From the NCBI GenBank assembly GCA_019635955.1, contig JAHBYL010000009.1:1-64000 (forward strand): 64,000 bases of DNA. The letters run 5' to 3'. Shown piece after piece: positions 57,260-64,000 of the stretch (positions are counted from its first letter, which is position 1; every line of letters begins with the position of its first letter). This DNA comes from Parvibaculum sp. GTDB taxonomy: Bacteria > Pseudomonadota > Alphaproteobacteria > Parvibaculales > Parvibaculaceae. Position numbers and translations under genes: made by a program. Below the pieces are notes generated by a model. It was given only the letters and a program-made list of their open reading frames with translations. It had not been told where the DNA came from and ran no database searches.

Positions 57260-58470
57260 AACTCTTCCACCATCTTGAGATATTTCTGCGGGTCGCGGAC
57301 AAAGGGATTTTCGTCGTCCCAGGCGTAGCCGGCGAGAACGGAGGTGATCATCGCCTTCAGCTTGCGGGCATCCGCGGGCTTGCTGAAGATGATCTTCTGC
57401 AGGGAACCGTCATACCAGCCGCTGACATAGGCGCGGAAGGTTTCGACGCCGCGCGAAAGCGGGCCCGAGAAATCGGCCTCCCAGTTCACCGTTTCGCCTT
57501 CCAGATGCCGCGTCAGCGCATGCGCAGCAAGCGAGGCCGATTTGAGCGCAATGGTGACGCCGGACGAGAACACGGGATCGAGGAACTCGCCCGCATTGCC
57601 GAGCAGCGCATAGCCGGGTCCTGTCAGTGAAGAAACGCGCGCCGCATAGCCCGCAATCTCGCCGACGTCGCGCACGCGCTTTGCATTGACGAGAAGCTCC
57701 GCCATGCGGCCCGTTTCCGCGATGAGCGCTTCAAGCTGCTCCTCGCGCGTCGCGCCATAGGATTTGATTTTCTCCGGCGCGCCGACGACACCCATTGAAC
57801 AGAGCCCGTCGGCAAGCGGGATCATCCAGTACCAGATCCGGTTGTCGTTCGGATTGACGGTAATGAGGATCTTGTTCCGGTCATAGACATGCGCAGGCAT
57901 GTTGTCTTCGACATGGGTGAAGATCGACATGCGCTCCGGGAAGCTCGTCGGCGTCTCGAGATCGAGAAGCCGCGCGAGAACGCGCCCGAAGCCGCTTGCA
58001 TCGAGAACGAAGCGTGCCGTGACCTCGCGTTCATTGCCTTCCTCGTCGCGCACGGTAAGGCTCGGCGCCACGGGATCCGGACGCATCGCGACGACCGTCT
58101 GCCCGAACAGGATTTTCGCGCCCTTGCGCTCGGCGCCGCGCGCAAGAAGCTCGTCGAACCGGTCGCGCCTCACCTGATAGGTGGTGCCCCAGCCATCCGC
58201 CGTCTTTTCCCGGAAGTCGAAGCTTTCTTCGCGTTCGCCCAGGCGGAAGATCGCGCCGTTCTTGTGCTGGAACCCCGCTTCCACGACATCGCGCAGCAGG
58301 CCCGCCTCGGCAAGCCACTCCATGGCTTGCGGCAGCAGGCTTTCGCCGATCGAAAAACGCGGGAAATGCGCCCGCTCCAGAACCTCGACGGAATAACCCG
58401 CATCCGCCAGCAGCGCAGCCGCGACCGATCCGGCGGGTCCCGCGCCAATTACCACGACATCAGGCGACAT
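57250..58470 (-). CDS. FAD-dependent oxidoreductase, halogenase-like (aryl-polyene cluster)
   Basis: A 406-residue flavoprotein with dinucleotide motif GAGPAG at 9-14, ARFPRFSIGESLLP-like segment (HFPRFSIGESLLP), and second FAD motif LLGNAGEFLDPVFSSG. This is the tryptophan-halogenase/geranylgeranyl-reductase-like group. The halogenase WxWxIP motif is not evident (IWYWMIPLADG is close), so halogenation cannot be claimed; ring hydroxylation or saturation are alternatives. Such genes are regular members of aryl-polyene and flexirubin clusters. Confidence 0.85.
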   Translation of the reverse strand: MSPDVVVIGAGPAGSVAAALLADAGYSVEVLERAHFPRFSIGESLLPQAMEWLAEAGLLRDVVEAGFQHKNGAIFRLGEREESFDFREKTADGWGTTYQVRRDRFDELLARGAERKGAKILFGQTVVAMRPDPVAPSLTVRDEEGNEREVTARFVLDASGFGRVLARLLDLETPTSFPERMSIFTHVEDNMPAHVYDRNKILITVNPNDNRIWYWMIPLADGLCSMGVVGAPEKIKSYGATREEQLEALIAETGRMAELLVNAKRVRDVGEIAGYAARVSSLTGPGYALLGNAGEFLDPVFSSGVTIALKSASLAAHALTRHLEGETVNWEADFSGPLSRGVETFRAYVSGWYDGSLQKIIFSKPADARKLKAMITSVLAGYAWDDENPFVRDPQKYLKMVEELCG

Positions 58471-58490
58471 CGCCCAGCCCCCATATTTAC

Positions 58491-60704
58491 TCAACCGTCC
58501 CGCCGCCGCGCCAGCGGCGACAGGATCAGCGACAGAAATATCCCCACGCCTACGGTGACGCCGAAACTCGTAATGGGCAAGACCGAACTGAAGCCGAGCA
58601 GGCCCACCGATATGCAGGTCATGAGCGCGGCCAGGACGATCCCGGCCCTGGTCCAGCTTCGGTTCGCATCCGCCGCCTCGCGCTGGAAAACCGCATAGTC
58701 GACCCCCGCCCCCACCACGAGGAAAAGTCCCATGGCGGCAAAGAATGAAAAGGGAATACCGAGCGCCATGACGATGGGCGGGGTCGCGAGCACGGCGATC
58801 AGGGCCGGAAGAAGCGCCCTGAGCGCGCTCCACCGCCGCTCGATCAGCATGAGAAGAAGGCCGGTAGCGAGAAGTGCCCCTACGACCGCGAGCGTCGCCA
58901 GCCTGCGATACTCGCCGAAGAGGCTCGAATAGAGCTCCACGGGCTCGACCATGGCCCAGGGCGAGGGGTTCCCGCTCTCGTTTACCGGCAGGGCGATGGT
59001 CGCGGAAACGGGCAGGAGCGACCAGAAGACGCTCTCCGTTTCGCCCCGCAGCGCCTGCGCGAGTTCGGGTATCTCCGCGCTCTCTTCCCTGCCCGCATAG
59101 GCATCGGGCGCGCCCGCCCCGAGCGCCTCAATGAAGCCTGCCAAATGAGGTTCGACAAGCTGCGTGCGGATGAGTTCCGCCGTCACCGCACGCCGCTCGC
59201 TCGAAGGGTCGATCCGGCTTGCGGCGAGGAGGATCGCTTCCCGCCCTTCCGGCGGCAGGAGGTCGAGCAGCGCCTCTTCGTTGCGAACCGCTTCCTCGGC
59301 GGTGCCGCCTCGCACGAGAATGAAGGCCGTCGAAGGCGCAAAGCCCGTCAGGTCTCCGAGATGCGCCTCCTCCGCGGCAAGAATGGGCGAACCCTTCTGG
59401 AAGCCGCGCACATCGTCCAGCACGGTGCCATGGCGCCAGCCGAAAAGCGCCGCGGTCAACGCTATCGCGACAAGGGCAAAGCCCCATATGGGACGGGGCG
59501 AGCTCGAGAGAGACCTCTCCGCGAGCAAGGCGATACGGGCAGCGCCCGGCCCCGTCGTCATGCCGCGTCCCTCGATATGCGGCACGAGCCAGAGCGCTCC
59601 GGCCCAGGCCATGGCGAGCCCCGACATGCCGAACAGCGCAACCTGCTGGAACGCCGGCACAGGAAAGACGAGCAGCGCGGCGAAGGCGCCAACCGAGGTG
59701 ACCATGCTCATGGTAAGGGGGCGGAAGAGCCGCGCCCGCCGCTCTGCCCGCGTGCCCGGCGCCGCGCCGAGACCCGTCACGAGATAGTAGGTCGTGTAAT
59801 CCACCACCATGCCGATCAGCGCCGCGCCGAAGACCGGCGCCATGACATGAATAGTGCCGAAAACGAGGAGCGTGGCGGCAAGACCCGTGATGAGCGCCGA
59901 GCCCACCATGATGAGCGCGAGGACAGGCGCACGCAGGGAGCGGAACATCAGCCAGTAGAGAAGCAGCAGGACCGCGATCGTGATGCCGCCGATGAACGAC
60001 ATTTCAAGGCGCGCCTGCGCCGCGCCATGCGCCGCATGGAAGAGCGCGCCGCCGCGCGTGAGCGAGAGTCCGCGCGGTTCCCATGTCTCGCGCCAGATGC
60101 CGATCGTGCGGATGATATCGTCCTGCACGTCGAGCCTGTAGACCGATCCGTCGATGCGGCCCGACAGAAGCTCGGCATTACCCTGCGCGGCACTTTCATG
60201 TCCATCGGCAAAGAGACATCCGGGCAGCCGGTTGGTGAGGAGCAGGGGATCGCTCGCGACGAGCCCGCCAAGACCCATGCTCGACGGACCGTACCACTGG
60301 CGGAGAGCTTCCCCGGCCAGCACATCGCCCTCGCCAGCCTCGAGCCGCGCCCGATCGCCGTCGCAGAGCAGCGTGGTGCGGTTCGCGAAGAGATAGGCCC
60401 AGAGCGCCTCGCCCGCTTCCTCATCGGCACGGAACCAACCTGTTGCGGCAAGCGCATCCGCGAGTTGCGCCCGGGCCGCCTGCCGCTCATCCGCGGTGCC
60501 GCCTTCGATGGCGAAGCTCAGGCGGTTCGATGTCGCCTCGCTCGCCCGCGCGACGGCAGCGGCAACGACGCCGTCATGCGTATCGGCGGGAAGCAGCGAC
60601 AGAATATTCGTATCGATGGCATCCGCAATGCGGGAGGCGGAAAAGAGGAGCGCGGCGAGAACGCCGCAGACAATCAGTAGAGCTGGTGAGCGCCGCAGGC
60701 TCAT
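58491..60704 (-). CDS. MMPL/RND-family exporter (aryl-polyene cluster)
   Basis: A 737-residue membrane protein. One N-terminal helix, a large periplasmic domain (about 30-225), five helices, a second periplasmic domain (about 400-590) and a last set of helices, as in RND lipid exporters. The segment GMVVDYTTYYLV and VVGAGVDYAVF hold acidic residues in the helices, where proton-coupling residues are expected. It probably moves the polyene lipid across or out of the inner membrane. It overlaps the LolA-like gene by ATGA. Confidence 0.9.
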   Translation of the reverse strand: MSLRRSPALLIVCGVLAALLFSASRIADAIDTNILSLLPADTHDGVVAAAVARASEATSNRLSFAIEGGTADERQAARAQLADALAATGWFRADEEAGEALWAYLFANRTTLLCDGDRARLEAGEGDVLAGEALRQWYGPSSMGLGGLVASDPLLLTNRLPGCLFADGHESAAQGNAELLSGRIDGSVYRLDVQDDIIRTIGIWRETWEPRGLSLTRGGALFHAAHGAAQARLEMSFIGGITIAVLLLLYWLMFRSLRAPVLALIMVGSALITGLAATLLVFGTIHVMAPVFGAALIGMVVDYTTYYLVTGLGAAPGTRAERRARLFRPLTMSMVTSVGAFAALLVFPVPAFQQVALFGMSGLAMAWAGALWLVPHIEGRGMTTGPGAARIALLAERSLSSSPRPIWGFALVAIALTAALFGWRHGTVLDDVRGFQKGSPILAAEEAHLGDLTGFAPSTAFILVRGGTAEEAVRNEEALLDLLPPEGREAILLAASRIDPSSERRAVTAELIRTQLVEPHLAGFIEALGAGAPDAYAGREESAEIPELAQALRGETESVFWSLLPVSATIALPVNESGNPSPWAMVEPVELYSSLFGEYRRLATLAVVGALLATGLLLMLIERRWSALRALLPALIAVLATPPIVMALGIPFSFFAAMGLFLVVGAGVDYAVFQREAADANRSWTRAGIVLAALMTCISVGLLGFSSVLPITSFGVTVGVGIFLSLILSPLARRRDG

Positions 60705-61294
60705 TGCACCTCGTCGGGCTTCGCGAAAGTGATGACATGGCGCTCGCTGCCTTTGTCTCCACCCACCGCGATGCGCTCCACATCCGCGCAGCCCGTCACC
60801 ACGATGTCGCCGACCGCTTGCCGCATTCGCGCGTTGAGCGGCGTGAGCAGCACCTCCCATTCGCCGCTTTCAAGCGTCGAGGGCGCGGACACATTGAAGA
60901 GAGAGGAGAGCGCGTCCCACTGCCCGCGCATAAGTGCGGCCGCAGAACGCGCCACGCCGGCGCCGAGCTCCGCCGCACCGGCACCCGATGGTCTCAACGG
61001 CCCGCCATCGACCGATTCCGAAATGCCGGCCGGCGTGATGACTGTCTTCACGTCGAAGGGACGCTGCATATGCCAGACGATCTCGTCACCCTCCGCGCGG
61101 AGCCTCCCATGCGAGACGAGCGGCCGGGACATGCCCTCGATATGGCGCTCCTGCACGAAGGCGCGGTCCACCGAGGCGACATGAATGTCCCGCGGAGCGG
61201 GACAGCTTTCCGCCGCAGCATCGCCCGTGCCCGCAAGGCTCAGGAGACAAGCCAGGGCGATAGCTTTTCGCGCAGGATGGGCGGTGTTTCCCAT
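60701..61294 (-). CDS. LolA-like outer-membrane carrier protein
   Basis: A 197-residue periplasmic protein with signal peptide (cleavage near DAAAES, about 28) and a LolA-type fold (FVQERHIEGMSRPLVSHGRLRAEGDEIVWHMQRPFDVKTVIT). In aryl-polyene clusters this protein is thought to carry the lipid to the outer membrane. Its ATG lies 55 bases inside the thioesterase gene, an unusually long overlap; no internal start would preserve the signal peptide. Confidence 0.85.
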   Translation of the reverse strand: MGNTAHPARKAIALACLLSLAGTGDAAAESCPAPRDIHVASVDRAFVQERHIEGMSRPLVSHGRLRAEGDEIVWHMQRPFDVKTVITPAGISESVDGGPLRPSGAGAAELGAGVARSAAALMRGQWDALSSLFNVSAPSTLESGEWEVLLTPLNARMRQAVGDIVVTGCADVERIAVGGDKGSERHVITFAKPDEVQ

Positions 61295-61662
61295 TGCATT
61301 TCCTCGGTTTCGATATCGACCGCCACATGGATGCTGTGGCCGCGGGTGATCTTCTTGCCCGTCTCGAGATCGTTGATGAGATAGTCGATTTTAAGGCGGT
61401 TCTCCCATTCCGTGATGCCCGCGACGACTTCCGCCTTCTGGGCGAGTATCAGCGGCCGGTAGTAGCGCACATGCATGTCGATGACCGGCCAGGCATATCC
61501 GGATGCCTTCATCGCCTCATAGCCATAGCCGATCCGCGTCAGCAGCACGACGCGGCCAAGCTCGAAATACTTGGCGTAGTTGCCGTGCCAGACGATGTTC
61601 ATCGGGTCGAGATCGTAGAAGGGCACGTCGAACGGAGCGGAAGCGGAGACGATCGCTTTCAT
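61240..61662 (-). CDS. 4HBT-like acyl thioesterase
   Basis: A 140-residue hot-dog thioesterase with the catalytic region DLDPMNIVWHGNYAKYFELGR (Asp17 to Asn28), followed by VIDMHVRYYRPLILAQ. It would release or edit acyl chains on carrier protein or CoA. The ATG at 61662 overlaps the ammonia-lyase stop (ATGA). It lies where an ApeK-like thioesterase is expected. Confidence 0.87.
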   Translation of the reverse strand: MKAIVSASAPFDVPFYDLDPMNIVWHGNYAKYFELGRVVLLTRIGYGYEAMKASGYAWPVIDMHVRYYRPLILAQKAEVVAGITEWENRLKIDYLINDLETGKKITRGHSIHVAVDIETEEMQWETPPILREKLSPWLVS

Positions 61663-63212
61663 GCCGGGCCGTCCTTCCAGCCAAATTTCCATGTACCGGC
61701 GGCGTTTCTGCCGCAGAGCTCGCCCAGCAGCGTATCGAGCGGCCGGTCTTCCTCGATGAAGGGGATCGCGGCGTCGAGTTCGCCCGTGAATGCCGCAAGC
61801 GCGGGCGTGAGATCGGCAGGCGACAATGCCCCGTCCTTCACCCGGAGGGCAACGCCCTGGCGCACGGCGATCGACAGCGCGGCCGCGACCTGTTCCGTCA
61901 GGTCGAGAACGCGCAATGCGTCCCGGGCGGCGATGGTGCCCATCGAGACCTTGTCCTGGTTGTGACACTCGGTCGAACGCGAAAAGACGCTGGCAGGCAT
62001 GGTGAGCTTCAGCGCCTCCGCCGTCCAGGCCGATGCGGCGATCTGGAGCGCCTTGAGCCCGTGATTGATGGCGGCGCGCGGCCCCGTTGCCCCGGACAGG
62101 TTGGAGGGCAGCCCGTTGTTGAAACGCGTATCGACGAGCAGCGCCATCTGCCGATCCATCAGGTCGGCGATATTCGCGACGAGGTTCTTCATCGCATCCA
62201 TCACAAATGCGACATGGCCGCCATAGAAGTGGCCGCCATGAAGAATGTCGCCGCTCTCCGGCGCGATCAGCGGGTTGTCGTTCGCGCTGTTGATCTCGGT
62301 TTCGAGCGTCGAACGAAAGACCGGCGCCATGTCTTCCAGCACGCCGATCACATGCGGCGCGCAGCGGATGGAATAGCGGTCCTGGAGCCGCGTGGGCGCA
62401 TGGCGCGCGGCGAAGGCGGAAAGATCTTCGCGGATGCGGGCGGCGACTTTCATCTGTCCGGGATGGGGTTTTGCGGAAAAGAGGCGTTCGTCGAAATGCG
62501 CCGGATTGCCGAGCAGGGCGAGACAGGCCAGCGAAGTGAGCCGCGTCGCGAGCGCCGAGAGCGAGACGGCACGCGAAAAGGCGATGGCGCCGAGCCCGGA
62601 CATGACGGCCGTGCCGTTCATGATGGCAAGCGCCTCCTTCGGGCGAAGCGTGACGGGCGAGAGCCCCGCCTCTGCGAAGGCCTCCGCTGACATCATCTCA
62701 CGCCCGCGCCAGACGACGCGCCGCTCGCCCGCAAGCGCACCCGCGACATAGCTCAGAGGCGTGAGGTCGCCGCTCGCGCCCACCGAGCCTTCGGCAGGAA
62801 TGAGCGGCAGGATATCGTGCCTCAGCATGTTGCAGAGGAGCTCGACAAGCTCGATGCTCACACCGGACCAGCCGCGCACGAGGGAGGCGAGACGCACCGC
62901 CATGACGGCGCGCGTTTCCTCCGCGGTGAGCATGCGCCCGGTGCCGACGCCGTGAAAGCGGGTGAGATGGAGCGGCAGTTCCGCCACGAGATCGAGCGGA
63001 ACGGGCTTCGTGACGGAATCGCCATAGCCGGTCGTCACACCGTAGATGACGCCGTCGCGTGCCAGCGTGTCCGCCACATGCGAGGCGGAGCGTGCGATGG
63101 CTTCGCGAAACGCCGGCGCATCGCTCAGCCGCGCTTCCGCCTTTCCCGTGGCAAGGGCCCCGACCTCATCGATGGCGAGGTCCCGCCCGCCGAAGATTAC
63201 CTCACCGGTCAC
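61659..63212 (-). CDS. Aromatic amino-acid ammonia-lyase (HAL/PAL/TAL family)
   Basis: A 517-residue lyase with the Ala-Ser-Gly triplet (146-148, GSVGASGDLTPLSY) that cyclises to the MIO cofactor, and Tyr57 in YGVTTGYG. It would eliminate ammonia from an aromatic amino acid to give a cinnamate-type acid, a plausible precursor for the aryl head of the polyene. At the position where tyrosine lyases have His-Leu and histidine lyases Ser-His, it appears to read Thr-Arg (84-85), so the substrate is open. The start is GTG at 63212, in a GTGA overlap with the acyltransferase gene. Confidence 0.9.
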   Translation of the reverse strand: MTGEVIFGGRDLAIDEVGALATGKAEARLSDAPAFREAIARSASHVADTLARDGVIYGVTTGYGDSVTKPVPLDLVAELPLHLTRFHGVGTGRMLTAEETRAVMAVRLASLVRGWSGVSIELVELLCNMLRHDILPLIPAEGSVGASGDLTPLSYVAGALAGERRVVWRGREMMSAEAFAEAGLSPVTLRPKEALAIMNGTAVMSGLGAIAFSRAVSLSALATRLTSLACLALLGNPAHFDERLFSAKPHPGQMKVAARIREDLSAFAARHAPTRLQDRYSIRCAPHVIGVLEDMAPVFRSTLETEINSANDNPLIAPESGDILHGGHFYGGHVAFVMDAMKNLVANIADLMDRQMALLVDTRFNNGLPSNLSGATGPRAAINHGLKALQIAASAWTAEALKLTMPASVFSRSTECHNQDKVSMGTIAARDALRVLDLTEQVAAALSIAVRQGVALRVKDGALSPADLTPALAAFTGELDAAIPFIEEDRPLDTLLGELCGRNAAGTWKFGWKDGPA

Positions 63213-64000
63213 GAAACGCCTGTCCTGTCTCTATGCGGCGGCAGTGCCGCCGAAGGCGCTCGCAGCCCCGCCGGATGCCAGAAATCGAAAAAGTTGAACC
63301 ATTGCAGCGGCGCCGCGCGCAAATGCCGTTCGAGGCGCGCAGCATAATCGGCAACGGATGCGGCAAGCGCTGCGTCCCTGTCCTTCCGCGGCAGCACGAT
63401 GCGCTCAGCCATCTTCTCGAAACGGATGCGATGGCGCGGGCCTTCGCGCAGGCAGAAGAGAAGATAGACCGGGCATTTGAGTAGCGCGGCGAGGATATGC
63501 GGGCCCTGCGGGAAGGGCGCGGCCTCTCCGAGAAACGGCGCCCAGCTGATCCGCGCATTGCCGGTAACGGGCACACGGTCGCCCGCCATGACAACCCATT
63601 CGCCGCGCGCCACTGCCTCCTGCAGCAGGATCGCCGTGTCGGGCCCGACCGACGTCACCTGAATGACGCGCACGAGGGCAGAGTCGGAAAAAGCATTGAT
63701 GAGGCGGTTGAAACGCACGGCATGAACCGTATGAACGAGAACCGTGACGCGCCAATGTTCGCCGAGCGTTGCAAGCGCGCGAAGCACTTCCGGATTGCCG
63801 TAATGCGCAGTGAGCACCACCGCCCCTTCGCCTGTCGCCTTCGCCTTGGCGAAATCGCCCTCGTCCACGCCTTCGACATCCGCCATGCGGATATTGCCGG
63901 TCCAGGCAGCGAGCTTGTCGACGGCCGACGAACCGAAGGCAAGGAAATGACGAAAGGAGAGCCTCCAGCCCGGCCTCTCCGCGATCAGCCCCGCCTGATG
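63209..64000 (-). CDS. Lipid A acyltransferase-like protein (LpxL/HtrB family), 5' end cut off
   Basis: The frame is open to the window edge, giving 263 residues without the start. Codons 63887-64000 read on in frame with sensible family sequence (GWRLSFRHFLAFGSSAVDKLAAW), so the ATG at 63886 is internal. The acyltransferase box HYGNPE (HX4E) follows in LTAHYGNPE. The length and helical N-terminus fit the LpxL group; in aryl-polyene clusters such enzymes join the chain to a lipid. It overlaps the lyase gene by GTGA. Confidence 0.88.
   Translation of the reverse strand, partial: HQAGLIAERPGWRLSFRHFLAFGSSAVDKLAAWTGNIRMADVEGVDEGDFAKAKATGEGAVVLTAHYGNPEVLRALATLGEHWRVTVLVHTVHAVRFNRLINAFSDSALVRVIQVTSVGPDTAILLQEAVARGEWVVMAGDRVPVTGNARISWAPFLGEAAPFPQGPHILAALLKCPVYLLFCLREGPRHRIRFEKMAERIVLPRKDRDAALAASVADYAARLERHLRAAPLQWFNFFDFWHPAGLRAPSAALPPHRDRTGVS

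Noticed and set aside
57250-58470. Flavin-dependent halogenase as the call for the FAD enzyme
   Set aside because: The WxWxIP motif is not cleanly present (IWYWMIP only approximates it), so halogenation is not claimed.

Overview
The window is chromosomal DNA of a GC-rich alphaproteobacterium. This rests on the split metH next to metF, the ArsR/methyltransferase fusion ahead of them, a PAS_5-type protein, DUF1302/DUF1329 genes and the form of the tRNA. A Parvibaculum-like Hyphomicrobiales member would fit, but that is a guess from gene content and cannot be proven here. I saw no insertion sequence, phage, CRISPR array or rRNA. Coding density is high and most operons use 1-10 nt gene overlaps.

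Region by region: 0.1-8.3 kb holds housekeeping and unlinked metabolic genes: two quinone-oxidoreductase-like MDR proteins, an AmiD-like amidase, an EamA exporter, a TerB-DnaJ protein and a fused 5-oxoprolinase. 8.5-9.7 kb has a tiny membrane-peptide gene with a hairpin over its ribosome site, and a carboxymuconolactone decarboxylase-type gene divergent from an HxlR regulator with two tandem operators between them. 9.7-15.5 kb is a methionine-cycle operon (ArsR-methyltransferase fusion, metF, split metH) with a probable operator in front. 15.7-21.5 kb carries mlaA-mlaC, a PAS protein, a hybrid histidine kinase and ettA. 21.6-24.0 kb has two ArsR/SRPBCC modules facing each other, each with a clear operator. 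A tRNA with anticodon CAU (probably tRNA-Ile2) and a Kef-type antiporter follow.

26.1-34.5 kb is a complete meta-cleavage route for an aromatic compound: Rieske dioxygenase alpha and beta, dihydrodiol dehydrogenase, extradiol dioxygenase, C-C hydrolase, hydratase, acylating acetaldehyde dehydrogenase, aldolase, and an AraC regulator. Dioxygenase electron-transfer proteins are absent. 34.6-42.7 kb holds an exported beta-propeller protein, a GntR/FCD regulator, DUF1329 and DUF1302 envelope proteins and a GDSL autotransporter esterase. Three of these promoters share a GTNTAC-N6-GTNTAC operator and the gntR promoter has a weaker half-site, so this looks like one regulon of exported proteins. It is the best candidate here for an undescribed system. 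42.7-47.6 kb has three glycosyltransferase-like genes around an odd 470-residue protein whose C-terminal half is an outer-membrane barrel with its own internal signal peptide.

47.8-53.1 kb is a CoA-thioester degradation operon (acyl-CoA ligase, SCP2-type thiolase, paired MaoC proteins, SDR) divergent from a TetR regulator. 53.1-64.0 kb is the distal part of an aryl-polyene (xanthomonadin-like pigment) operon: acyltransferase (cut by the window edge), aromatic ammonia-lyase, thioesterase, LolA-like carrier, MMPL exporter, FAD oxidoreductase, DUF3261 lipoprotein, ketosynthase, dehydratase, ketoreductase, ketosynthase. Its start, including the acyl carrier proteins, would lie beyond 64,000.
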